Assembly: GCA_963721645.1 (NCBI GenBank)
Contig: CAVRJK010000002.1
Span: 2,294,001-2,358,000, forward strand
From: JALZKA01 sp963721645
GTDB taxonomy: Bacteria > Actinomycetota > Thermoleophilia > Solirubrobacterales > 70-9
Direction: 5' to 3'
Length of the DNA: 64,000 nt
The position numbers and the translations under genes were made by a program. Positions 6,976-14,131 of the stretch are shown here, piece by piece (the first letter of the stretch is position 1; the number at the start of each line of letters is the position of its first letter). The notes below the pieces were generated by a model that was not told the origin of the DNA, did not search any database, and saw only the letters and a program-made list of their open reading frames with translations.

Positions 6976-7404
6976 ATGTCGCAAGCGAACGTAGAAGCGG
7001 TCCAGCGTGTCATCGAAGAATGGAACCGCGAAGGGCCGACGGAGATGGTTGTGAACCTGGTCCACCCCGACTGCATCCTCTATCCCTTTCCCGAGTGGCC
7101 CGACGATTCCGTCTATCGAGGTAGAGACGGCTGGCGGCGCCTCATGAATCAGTGGCAGGAGAACTTCGACGGCATCACTTGGGAGATCGAGAGGATGATC
7201 GACGAGGACCCCCGATTGATCGCCTTGGTGACTCATCACGCGACCATAAAGGGGGCAGGGGTCCCGCTCAGACAGCCGCTTGGCCTGATCATCTCGGAGT
7301 TTCAGAACGGAATGGCGATGACTGTCCACTTTTTTCTTAGTTGGAATGAGGCCCTCGAAGCAGCCGAACTTGCTGAAGTAACGCTTCGGACGAAAAGCGC
7401 CTGA
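6976..7404 (+). CDS. SnoaL/NTF2-like protein with an extended C-terminus
   Basis: A 142-residue protein beginning M-S-Q-A-N-V-E-A-V-Q-R-V-I-E-E-W-N-R-E-G at the leaderless-type ATG. The family end N-E-A-L-E-A-A-E-L-A-E is present, but the expected stop is shifted out of frame by what looks like one inserted base (GAA-GTA-ACG where relatives have GAG-TAG-CG). Seven extra residues, V-T-L-R-T-K-S-A with the last codon before the stop, are translated from the CGCTT/AAGCG hairpin repeat. The core should still fold. It is followed by the OsmC-like gene. Confidence 0.78.
   Translation: MSQANVEAVQRVIEEWNREGPTEMVVNLVHPDCILYPFPEWPDDSVYRGRDGWRRLMNQWQENFDGITWEIERMIDEDPRLIALVTHHATIKGAGVPLRQPLGLIISEFQNGMAMTVHFFLSWNEALEAAELAEVTLRTKSA
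7382..7399 (+). repeat. CGCTT-CGGACGA-AAGCG hairpin, translated as part of the SnoaL gene
   Basis: A member of the post-stop hairpin family. In other copies it lies just after the SnoaL stop codon; here the shifted stop places it inside the coding sequence. Confidence 0.5.
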
Positions 7405-7612
7405 GGACCGAAACGTCCAGATTGCCCGGGTATGGGGCGGAGCGTTGGACGTTTGCCCCGTCAGCCCGGCTGGTGTCTTCCATGCGAAGCGCCGGGGTCC
7501 GGCCTTCCGCACTTCCGAGGTGGTTCTCGAGGCGATGTGGGTAGTGGTTGCTCGGGACGCCTGGCTCGGAGATTCGCTCGGCGTCGATTCTGACAACCGA
7601 AAGGAAAGACAT

Positions 7613-8044
7613 ATGGCGAGCGAGAGCACAGCAACTACGACTTGGGAAGGCAGTCTTGAGAAGGGCCGCGGAGAGACCAGCACGGCGAGTGGCACCATTT
7701 CAGCCGTGGAAGTGAGTTGGCCGGCGAGGGTCGAGCGGACGAGCGACACGACGAGCCCTGAGGAGCTGCTTGCCGCCTCACACGCTGCTTGCTATTGCAT
7801 GGGTCTGGCGCACGAACTCGACGGCGAAGGTCACACTGCAGACCATCTCGAGGCGACGGTCAGGGTGAGCTTCGTGCCGGGCGAGGGCGTGAAGTCATCC
7901 CACATCGAGGTTTCGGGCCGTGTCGAGGGACTAGATGCCGATGGCTTTGACCAGGCTGCGCAAGCCGCTGGGCAGAACTGTCCAATCTCAGGTGCGCTGA
8001 GGGGCAACGTCGAGATCACCGTTGAGGCAACCCTGAGCTCGTAG
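7613..8044 (+). CDS. OsmC/Ohr family protein (putative peroxide reductase)
   Basis: A 143-residue protein with an AAGGAAAG ribosome binding site. It contains T-S-P-E-E-L-L-A-A-S-H-A-A-C-Y-C-M-G-L, the first reactive-Cys block of the OsmC family, and G-Q-N-C-P-I-S-G-A-L-R-G, the second Cys. The N-terminus has W-E-G-S-L-E-K-G-R-G and S-G-T-I-S-A-V-E-V-S-W as in osmotically induced OsmC-type peroxidases. The family reduces organic hydroperoxides using the two cysteines. It sits between SnoaL genes, and a SnoaL remnant follows its stop codon. Confidence 0.9.
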   Translation: MASESTATTTWEGSLEKGRGETSTASGTISAVEVSWPARVERTSDTTSPEELLAASHAACYCMGLAHELDGEGHTADHLEATVRVSFVPGEGVKSSHIEVSGRVEGLDADGFDQAAQAAGQNCPISGALRGNVEITVEATLSS

Positions 8045-8054
8045 CTGTAGCGGG

Positions 8055-8108
8055 AAACTCTTTCAAAGCAAGGAAGAGGCTCTTCAAGCCGCCGGGCCGT
8101 CGGAGTAG
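8055..8108 (+). pseudogene. C-terminal remnant of a SnoaL gene
   Basis: Directly after the OsmC-like gene a frame reads L-F-Q-S-K-E-E-A-L-Q-A-A-G-P-S-E then TAG. This matches the ends of intact SnoaL proteins here, best the one at 24901 (S-F-Q-S-R-A-E-A-L-E-A-A-G-L-T-A). No N-terminal part is present upstream, so it is a truncated gene tail, still followed by its own CGCTT/AAGCG hairpin. Confidence 0.65.
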
Positions 8109-8109
8109 C

Positions 8110-8127
8110 CGCTTCGGACGAGAAGCG
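8110..8127 (+). repeat. CGCTT-CGGACGAG-AAGCG hairpin
   Basis: A perfect 5-bp stem immediately after the stop of the SnoaL remnant, the same position as after intact SnoaL genes. There is no T-run, so it does not look like a simple intrinsic terminator. Confidence 0.5.
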
Positions 8128-8170
8128 CCCAAGTCGCTCGCAAAGACGCGCATTACTACGGTCGTCGCGA

Positions 8171-8184
8171 GATACTGCGAGACG
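8171..8184 (+). promoter_or_regulatory. SnoaL promoter (GATACT box)
   Basis: GATACT at 8171-8176 in the shared context CGCGAGATACTGCGAG, 8 nt before the ATG at 8185. GCGCAT lies 17 nt upstream as a possible, weak -35. The upstream GCTTTGCATGG element is not clearly present here. Confidence 0.5.
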
Positions 8185-8589
8185 ATGTCTCAGGAGAGTG
8201 TCAAAGCGGCCAAGCAATGGACTGAGGCGTACAACCGCCGCGATTACGCAACCCTGGAAGCGCTGAACGATCCCGACTTCGAAATGCGGTCCGTCTTCGC
8301 GCCTCTCGATTCGGGAGGCGTCTTTCGAGCGCCCGACGGGTTTCCAGGCGCTTACTTCGAATCCCTCAACGCCGCGTACGAGAATTTTCAGGTCATCCCG
8401 CACCAATGGATCGACGGCGGCGCGACGGTTCTTGCGGCGGCAAACGCGAAATGGACTGGTAAGGGGAGTGGCGTTGAGGGACGCACGCCGATCTGGGTCG
8501 TCTGGTGGCTTAGGGCGGGCAAGATCCTTCGGGAGGAGACGTTCTCCGAGGAGGCACCGGCCTTCGAAGCTGCCTGCCTGTTGAAGTGA
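8185..8589 (+). CDS. SnoaL/NTF2-like protein
   Basis: A 134-residue protein: M-S-Q-E-S-V-K-A-A-K-Q-W-T-E-A-Y-N-R-R-D-Y, then L-E-A-L-N-D-P-D-F-E-M-R-S-V. K-G-S-G-V-E is the Gly-rich turn. The C-terminus E-A-P-A-F-E-A-A-C-L-L-K is a degenerate version of the family end. Leaderless-type promoter just upstream; repeat copy C follows. Cytoplasmic, ligand unknown. Confidence 0.8.
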   Translation: MSQESVKAAKQWTEAYNRRDYATLEALNDPDFEMRSVFAPLDSGGVFRAPDGFPGAYFESLNAAYENFQVIPHQWIDGGATVLAAANAKWTGKGSGVEGRTPIWVVWWLRAGKILREETFSEEAPAFEAACLLK

Positions 8590-8611
8590 ATGGGAGCACG
8601 TCCCGGACTTA

Positions 8612-8838
8612 GGTGCTTTGGGCAAAAGCGCCCGTCCCAACCGAGGCAAGCCGCGACCATTTGATTGGGCACCAGCCCCGTTCTGGTGCCCAGATCCGCG
8701 TACATCCGGTCACATCCGCAGGAATCCGATCCGTCATCGACACCTAACCCTGCCCGAGAGTCCCCCGCTTCGCAATCAGGAGATCGGCGGTTCGAACCCG
8801 CCTAGCTCCATTCCGTAATGCCGGATCGGCAGTGGGCT
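8612..8838 (+). repeat. Dispersed tRNA-Ala-linked repeat, copy C
   Basis: The parts in order are: GGTGCTT/AAGCGCC hairpin (8612-8632); GGGCACCAG (8667-8675) and CTGGTGCCC (8683-8691), a perfect 9-bp hairpin with loop CCCCGTT; the AGATCCGCGTACATCCGG spacer; and a tRNA-Ala(CGC)-like 3' portion ending TAGCTCCA at 8810. The T-arm GGCGG-TTCGAAC-CCGCC is perfect. A further block, TTCCGTAATGCCGGA, is identical after copy G (14047). The anticodon stem has mismatches. Confidence 0.75.
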
Positions 8839-8960
8839 TTCTTACACGAAGGACGCTCAGCCCCAAGTGAAACGGTTCGCAGCTGGTGCCCAATCAGGTC
8901 TCCAGTGCCCCCGTTACTGGGGGTGCGGTTCGTTAATGACACGGCCCATAGGATGAGCCG

Positions 8961-9899
8961 ATGCCTGCCGAACCCCGCGCCGACAGGAGTGAGCTGTATT
9001 TCCGGTCCGGCGACGCGCGTTGCCACGCCTGGCTCTACATGCCAGCGGAAACTTCTTCAGAGGCAAGACCGCCCGTCATCGTGATGGCGCATGGCCTCGG
9101 TGCCGTAAAGGCCCTGCGCCTTTCGGCATTCGCTGAACGCTTCCAGGCCAAGGGTTACGCCTGCTTGGTCTTCGACTATCGGCACTTTGGCGAGAGCGAG
9201 GGCGAGCCAAGGGAGCTGCTCAGCCTGGATCGTCAGCGCGAAGACTGGCGCTCGGCGGTTGCGTACGCACGATCGCTGTCCGAGGTGGACACTCGACGGG
9301 TTGTGGCTTGGGGAACATCCTTCGGTGGTGGACACGCGATCGTCACCGCGGCCGACGACGCAGACATCGTCGCGGCGATCGCTCAGTGTCCCTTCACCGA
9401 CGGACTTGCCTCCGCTCGGCAGATCTCGGCAGCTGGAAACGCACGGCTGGGTGCCGCAGCCGCGAAGGACCTGCTCGCCCGTCTTTTCGGTCGTCCACCA
9501 GTGCGCGTCAAGGTCGCAGCCCGCCCCGGCGAGGTTGGGCTGATGGACCGCCCGGACGTAGTCGAAGGCTCTCTCAGATTGCTCGCTGCTTCCGGGCTGA
9601 GCGAGGAGGATTTCCGGAATGACGTTCCGGCTCGGATCGCGCTCGAAATCCCGCTCGATCGGCCGGGCCGACGGGTCTCAGACGTGCGTTGTCCGATTCT
9701 CTTCTGCGTTTGCGATACCGACAGTGTTGCCCCGCCCGAGGCCACTCTCCGGCACGCTGCGAAGGCTTCCAAGGGCACCGTCCAGCGCTATCCGGTGGGG
9801 CACTTCGACATCTACGTTGGCGATGAGTTCGAACGAGTCGTCGCCGACCAGCTCGCCTTCCTCGAAGAACACGTTCCGGTTTCCGCAACCGGTGGATGA
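8961..9899 (+). CDS. Alpha/beta hydrolase (serine hydrolase)
   Basis: A 312-residue enzyme. V-I-V-M-A-H-G-L-G-A holds the oxyanion-loop HG, V-F-D-Y-R-H-F-G-E-S-E-G the following strand-turn, and A-W-G-T-S-F-G-G-G the nucleophile elbow with catalytic Ser near residue 117. F-C-V-C-D-T-D-S-V-A-P (about residue 254) supplies the acid and Y-P-V-G-H-F-D-I-Y (about residue 276) the His. The arrangement fits the DLH/xylan-esterase-like group. Substrate not predictable. TAGGAT at 8949-8954 ends 6 nt before the ATG, suggesting a leaderless start. Flanked by repeat copies C and D. Confidence 0.88.
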   Translation: MPAEPRADRSELYFRSGDARCHAWLYMPAETSSEARPPVIVMAHGLGAVKALRLSAFAERFQAKGYACLVFDYRHFGESEGEPRELLSLDRQREDWRSAVAYARSLSEVDTRRVVAWGTSFGGGHAIVTAADDADIVAAIAQCPFTDGLASARQISAAGNARLGAAAAKDLLARLFGRPPVRVKVAARPGEVGLMDRPDVVEGSLRLLAASGLSEEDFRNDVPARIALEIPLDRPGRRVSDVRCPILFCVCDTDSVAPPEATLRHAAKASKGTVQRYPVGHFDIYVGDEFERVVADQLAFLEEHVPVSATGG

Positions 9900-9937
9900 T
9901 CTCGGCCCTGCGCAAGACGGCAGTCGCTCCAGCCTCA

Positions 9938-10094
9938 ACAAGACCGCGACCATTTGATCGGGCACCAGCCCCGTTCTGGTGCCCAGATCCGCGTACATCC
10001 GGAGGCATCAGATCCCGGAATCGACGCCTATTCGTGTCTGAGAGTCCCCCGCTTCGCAATCAGGAGATCGGCGGTTCGAACCCGCCTAGCTCCA
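9938..10094 (+). repeat. Dispersed tRNA-Ala-linked repeat, copy D
   Basis: GGGCACCAG (9960-9968) and CTGGTGCCC (9976-9984) form a perfect hairpin with loop CCCCGTT. The conserved spacer leads into the tRNA-Ala-like 3' portion at about 10040-10094, ending in T-arm GGCGG-TTCGAAC-CCGCC and acceptor TAGCTCCA. It is the cleanest copy. It starts 40 nt after the hydrolase stop and ends 39 nt before the 3' end of the minus-strand glycosyltransferase gene. Confidence 0.75.
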
Positions 10095-10132
10095 TGGCCG
10101 CACTCGGACGAGCCGGTCTGCTCCGCGAATTG

Positions 10133-11251
10133 TTAGCCGTAGCGCTGGATCAGTTCGTCCACGACCTCGTCGGGTGTCGGCATCGCGGCGATCTCGTTGC
10201 GGACGCGCTCCGAGGCCGCACGCATCGACTGTTCCTCAAGCACCCGGACAAGCGCCTCGCGGATGCTCCCCACCGACACCTCCCCGGGCCAGAGAGCTAT
10301 CCCAACTCCTCCGTCGGCACCCGCCTCGGCGTTTCCGAACTGATCCGCTGCCTGGGGGAGGAGCACCTGGGGCACGCCCGCGGCAAGTGCGCCCAGGAAC
10401 GTGCCCGAGCCAGCGTGTGAGATAACCGTTGCGCACTCGGGCAGGAGGTCCTCCTGCGGAATGAACTCGGCGACTCGCACGTTCGGGGGTTGATCCCCTA
10501 GGGACTCCGGGTCGAGGCCGCTCCCCAACGTGACGACGACTCGCGCCGGCAACTCCCGAGCCGCCTCGGTGGCAACGGTGAAGAGCTCAAGGTCCTTGTT
10601 GAACACCGTGCCGAAGGTGATGTAGATGACTGGCTCGGCGCCCGTCGAACGCTCGAGGACCGCAGCGGGCCGCACGAGCTGCATCTGCCCGACATGTCCG
10701 ATGTCGCGACTCTGCAGGCTCGGCGGATAGATGTCGATGTAGAGGTGCTCATACGTCCCCGCGTACGCCCTGGGCTCCAGGCCCTTGGACCGCCACACAT
10801 TCGCCAATTCGTCGGTCGCGCGAGCCAGGCGCACCGATGGGAGCAAACGCCCGAACGCGTGCGTCAAGTTGGGGATGCCGGCGTGGGCGGCGGCGATCGG
10901 GCCCGCCAACTCGGCCTGCTCGCAGATCAGGAGGGTCGGGTGCCAATCGTCAACCAGCGGGACGAGGTCATCGAGCATGGGCTCGACCCGGTGTGCCCCG
11001 AAGATCTTGGCGAACATGAAGTCGGGGCGGTCCCTGGGCGGGAGGGCAGCCACTTCTGCCGGCGGAGGTGGCATCCCGGCCTCCGCCAGGCCTGCTCTCA
11101 CGGCGTCGAACCCCTTCTCGCGAAGGCGGACACAAGCAATCTCCGAGCACGCCCAGCGCACGTCGTGGCCCGCCTCGCGAAAGGCATGCGCGAGCGGAAG
11201 CATCGGTTGGACGTGGCCACGACCGTGCGTCGACGTGAAGAGCACCCGCAT
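10133..11251 (-). CDS. GT1-family (UGT/MGT-like) glycosyltransferase
   Basis: A 372-residue enzyme that would transfer sugar from a nucleotide donor to a small lipophilic acceptor. The N-terminus M-R-V-L-F-T-S-T-H-G-R-G-H-V-Q-P-M-L-P-L carries the GHxxP motif. The C-terminal donor domain has F-I-P-Q-E-D-L-L-P-E-C and H-A-G-S-G-T-F-L-G-A-L-A-A-G-V-P, then L-L-P-Q-A-A-D-Q-F-G-N-A-E, the GT1 donor-binding block with the final D-Q. The frame is open 30 codons upstream, but the ATG at 11251 begins the conserved motif and has TAGCGT 7 nt before it, a leaderless-type box. Confidence 0.9.
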   Translation of the reverse strand: MRVLFTSTHGRGHVQPMLPLAHAFREAGHDVRWACSEIACVRLREKGFDAVRAGLAEAGMPPPPAEVAALPPRDRPDFMFAKIFGAHRVEPMLDDLVPLVDDWHPTLLICEQAELAGPIAAAHAGIPNLTHAFGRLLPSVRLARATDELANVWRSKGLEPRAYAGTYEHLYIDIYPPSLQSRDIGHVGQMQLVRPAAVLERSTGAEPVIYITFGTVFNKDLELFTVATEAARELPARVVVTLGSGLDPESLGDQPPNVRVAEFIPQEDLLPECATVISHAGSGTFLGALAAGVPQVLLPQAADQFGNAEAGADGGVGIALWPGEVSVGSIREALVRVLEEQSMRAASERVRNEIAAMPTPDEVVDELIQRYG

Positions 11252-11335
11252 GGCGCGGACGCTACATGCTCGGGCTGAGTCGAGCACTGGGGCCGAAGCC
11301 GGGAGCCCCGCCGGTGAGGGAGCCCCCAGCCGTTT

Positions 11336-11360
11336 GGGCACCAGCCACGTCCTGGTGCCT
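11336..11360 (+). repeat. Hairpin-only copy (E) of the dispersed repeat
   Basis: GGGCACCAG (11336-11344), loop CCACGTC, CTGGTGCCT (11352-11360). The tRNA-like part is absent; the methyltransferase gene follows. Confidence 0.6.
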
Positions 11361-11456
11361 GATGAGGGGCCGATGTCTCAACGATCTCTCCTGTGTCGGT
11401 GGCCGGAATCAGTTAGCGTCAACGTGCCTGAAGAGGGTGGTAAGGAGGAGCGACCT

Positions 11457-12317
11457 GTGGAAAATAATGAGGTCGACCCGATCGACTTCCGGAATGCGCA
11501 ACACAAGCACTGGAACTCTGCCGCGATGGGGTGGAACGAGTGGAGCGAGTTCGCTGACAGCGCAAGCGCGCACATCAGCGAGCGGCTGGTGGAGCTCGCC
11601 GGCGTGCAGGCGGGAAGCCGGGTCCTGGACGTCGGCGCTGGGTGTGGCGAGCCGGCGCTCACCGCCGCGCGCAGGGCCGGCCCGGAGGGCAGCATCGTCG
11701 CAACGGACATCTCTGCGGAGATGCTCACGTTCGGGCGTAAACGCGCGGCGGCAGCCGGCTTGGACAACGTCGAGTTCGTGGAGTCGGACGCATCCAGCCT
11801 CGATTTTCCGCACGCGAGCCTCGACGCTGCCGTCTCGCGCTGGGGAATCATCTTCGAACCTGACGCGGAGGCCGCCGCGGGGCGCGTCCGGGGCTTCCTC
11901 AAGCCGGGCGGGCGGATTGCTATCAGCTCGTGGGGCGAACCCGATCAGGTCCCCTTCCTCTCGATTCCGATGAGGACAACGAGGGAGCGGTTTGACTTGC
12001 CCCCGCTGCCGGCCGGAACGCCAGGGCCCCTCTCCCGGCCAACCCCGTCTGCCATCGGCGGGTTGCTCGAAGGAGGTGGCTTTACGAACGTTGCCGTGGA
12101 GCAGGCCGAGGTCATCTACGAGTTCGACTCCCCGGAGCACTTCACCGCCTACGTCAGGGCGATCGCCGCGCCGATCCGGGCGATGATCGAGCAGCACGCA
12201 GGCGATGCCCAGGAAGATGCCTGGGACGCAATCACGCAGGCCGCAGCGGAGGTGGGGGGTGGCTCGAAACCGCTGAGCCTTCCGAATGTGGTGTTGCTCG
12301 CCTCGGCAACCGCTTAG
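11457..12317 (+). CDS. Class I SAM-dependent methyltransferase
   Basis: A 286-residue enzyme. S-R-V-L-D-V-G-A-G-C-G-E-P-A-L is SAM motif I (about residue 56), S-I-V-A-T-D-I-S-A-E-M-L the acidic-loop strand, V-E-S-D-A-S-S-L-D-F-P motif II, and F-L-K-P-G-G-R-I-A-I-S-S-W motif III. The pattern is close to UbiE/arsenite-type small-molecule methyltransferases. The frame extends far upstream, but a strong AAGGAGG lies 8 nt before the GTG at 11457, which was chosen. Acceptor unknown. Confidence 0.85.
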   Translation: MENNEVDPIDFRNAQHKHWNSAAMGWNEWSEFADSASAHISERLVELAGVQAGSRVLDVGAGCGEPALTAARRAGPEGSIVATDISAEMLTFGRKRAAAAGLDNVEFVESDASSLDFPHASLDAAVSRWGIIFEPDAEAAAGRVRGFLKPGGRIAISSWGEPDQVPFLSIPMRTTRERFDLPPLPAGTPGPLSRPTPSAIGGLLEGGGFTNVAVEQAEVIYEFDSPEHFTAYVRAIAAPIRAMIEQHAGDAQEDAWDAITQAAAEVGGGSKPLSLPNVVLLASATA

Positions 12318-12372
12318 CTGGCATAGAGAGGAAAGGCGCTACAGGGAAGGTGCTGACCTGCCCTCGATCATT

Positions 12373-12430
12373 GGGCACCAGCCGCTTTACATGGAGCATC
12401 TGTTCCTGAGTACGCGATACTGCGCAGGCG
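12373..12430 (+). promoter_or_regulatory. SnoaL promoter fused to a half-copy (F) of the dispersed repeat
   Basis: GGGCACCAG at 12373-12381 is the left arm of the dispersed-repeat hairpin without its right arm. It runs directly into GCTTTACATGGAGC at 12384-12397. GATACT at 12416-12421 ends 9 nt before the ATG at 12431. This joins two repeat families at one junction. Confidence 0.55.
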
Positions 12431-12832
12431 ATGTCTCAACAGAACATCGAGCACGTGGGCCGGTTCGTCGACGCGTTTAACGCGCATGACGTGGACGCGA
12501 TAGTCGAGATGGCCGCACCGGATTGCGTCATTATCGGTCAACGTTCGAGCCTCGAGGGAGCCTTCGCCGGGCACGAAGGCGTCCGCCGCTGGGCTGAGAG
12601 CGCTTACGAGTGGGCTCCCGACTCTCGGATGGTTGTCGAGCGCACTCTTCCCGTGGGAGATGATCGCGTTGTCGTACTCGGCCGCCAGACAGGCACGGCA
12701 GGCTTAGGCGGAGCGCCTTTTGATGTGCCTCTCGCCGTTGTCGCCGAACTCGAAAAGGGTCTCCTGAAAAAGGCTGACGCCCGCTATGGAACCCACGCCT
12801 CGGCTCTCGCGGCCGTCGGATTATCGGAATAG
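12431..12832 (+). CDS. SnoaL/NTF2-like protein
   Basis: A 133-residue protein: M-S-Q-Q-N-I-E-H-V-G-R-F-V-D-A-F-N-A-H-D-V at the start, F-A-G-H-E-G-V-R-R-W centrally, and S-A-L-A-A-V-G-L-S-E at the end. The Gly-rich turn reads T-G-T-A-G-L-G-G. The last strands include L-A-V-V-A-E-L-E-K-G-L-L-K-K-A-D-A-R. Its stop is 3 nt from the end of the convergent protease gene. Confidence 0.8.
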   Translation: MSQQNIEHVGRFVDAFNAHDVDAIVEMAAPDCVIIGQRSSLEGAFAGHEGVRRWAESAYEWAPDSRMVVERTLPVGDDRVVVLGRQTGTAGLGGAPFDVPLAVVAELEKGLLKKADARYGTHASALAAVGLSE

Positions 12833-12835
12833 CGT

Positions 12836-13906
12836 TTAGGGCAGACGCCGTCTGCCGACGATGTCGACTCCCGCTACGGCGCGAACGCCCCGGCGGAGGG
12901 CAGGGCGGATTGGGCGGTCCGCGAGCCTCGCGTATCCACCTGGTTTGCCGGGTCTGGCGCAGCTCGGGCCGAAGCCGAAGCTCACCGACCCCACGAGTCG
13001 CCTGCGGCCCTTGTTGCCGATTGGGGCGGTGAGGCCGCCACCGCTGTCGAAACTGCAGGAGTCGCGGCCACCCTCGAGAGGTCCAGCGCAAAGCATCGAC
13101 TCGGGATTGAACTGCGGCCCGTATCCCATGCCCGAGGAGCAGTAGTCGTCCTCGACCACCGGAACGAGGGCCTGACGGAGCTGATCGCTCTTTTCGCCCG
13201 TGTCACTGGTCAGACCCCAACCGGTCACCCTGGTGGGGCTTCCGGGTACCCAGGTCTCGCGCTCGCGCCGACCCGCGATCTTGATCGTCCGCGCCTTCGC
13301 CCCGTGCTCTATCTCCAGGAAGACCACGTCCCACGTCCAAGACGTGCAGTCGTACAGCGGCTCTGACTTGCCCTCTGAGGTCTGGGCCTCTGGGACCGGC
13401 TTCCCATCGGGTCCCTCCACGAAGTACCAGATCTCTTCGACATCGATCTCCTCCCCCTGAGTGCTCGAAAGCGCTGTTCTGCCCGCAATCACCGAGAACT
13501 CAGACGGGGGGAACGCGTAACCACCCTCGATGGTGCATCCCGCCAGGGGAAATACTGCCGGTCCTGTGTCGTACACGCAGTGGGCTGCCGTGATGACGAT
13601 GTCGGGCGCGACCAGCGATCCACCGCAAAAGTGGCGATCGAAGGCACTCTGCTCCCCTGCCTCCAAATCCTGGTGCTCAGCCAACGCCACCTGCCAGGGG
13701 TACTCGCGGGTCGTGGTCGGCTCACCTCCGACGACGCGTGGTGTGGGCTGCGGGTCCACAGCTCCCGGTGCTGCGACTCCTCCGAGCGCGTCGAGGCCAC
13801 TCGCGTCTGACTCGGGCACCGCAGCCGCACCAATAAGGGTTGCTGCGGCCACCGCCACTGCAAGGCTCGAGGTGCTGCGTCTGTGAATACGGAACGAGAA
13901 TGACAC
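12836..13906 (-). CDS. Secreted trypsin-like serine protease (family S1)
   Basis: A 356-residue exported protein. The GTG at 13906 follows an AAGGGA ribosome binding site and starts a signal peptide. R-V-V-G-G-E-P-T-T-T-R-E-Y-P-W-Q-V-A-L is the classic activation site and mature N-terminus (I/V-V-G-G). F-C-G-G-S-L-V-A and I-T-A-A-H-C hold the catalytic His, and W-T-W-D-V-V-F-L-E-I is the probable Asp. D-S-C-S-F-D-S-G-G-G-L contains the catalytic Ser, but the usual G-D-S-G-G-P reads F-D-S-G-G-G. Cysteines flank the active-site blocks. The altered serine loop may change activity; a zymogen-like function remains the best reading. Confidence 0.85.
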   Translation of the reverse strand: MSFSFRIHRRSTSSLAVAVAAATLIGAAAVPESDASGLDALGGVAAPGAVDPQPTPRVVGGEPTTTREYPWQVALAEHQDLEAGEQSAFDRHFCGGSLVAPDIVITAAHCVYDTGPAVFPLAGCTIEGGYAFPPSEFSVIAGRTALSSTQGEEIDVEEIWYFVEGPDGKPVPEAQTSEGKSEPLYDCTSWTWDVVFLEIEHGAKARTIKIAGRRERETWVPGSPTRVTGWGLTSDTGEKSDQLRQALVPVVEDDYCSSGMGYGPQFNPESMLCAGPLEGGRDSCSFDSGGGLTAPIGNKGRRRLVGSVSFGFGPSCARPGKPGGYARLADRPIRPALRRGVRAVAGVDIVGRRRLP

Positions 13907-13978
13907 TGGTTTCCCTTTTTCAGTCGGTTGCGCCCATCGGAGAGCTCGATGTTGCCACGATCGATGAATTGAGGCCGC

Positions 13979-14070
13979 GCCAACCCTGCCCGAGAATCCC
14001 CCGCTTCGCAATCAGGAGATCGGCGGTTCGAACCCGCCTAGCTCCATTCCGTAATGCCGGACCGGCAACG
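13979..14070 (+). repeat. Dispersed tRNA-Ala-linked repeat, copy G (3' part)
   Basis: The tRNA-Ala(CGC)-like 3' portion, with CGCTTCGCAATCAGGAG, T-arm GGCGG-TTCGAAC-CCGCC and TAGCTCCA ending at 14046, is nearly identical to copy C. It shares C's downstream block TTCCGTAATGCCGGA. The GGGCACCAG hairpin is missing; the 5' end of the protease gene occupies that side. Confidence 0.7.
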
Positions 14071-14131
14071 CGAGGTGCGCTCCCACGCTGTACGGTTCCT
14101 CTACGGGGTTTCAATCAGCGGGAGGACCGGG

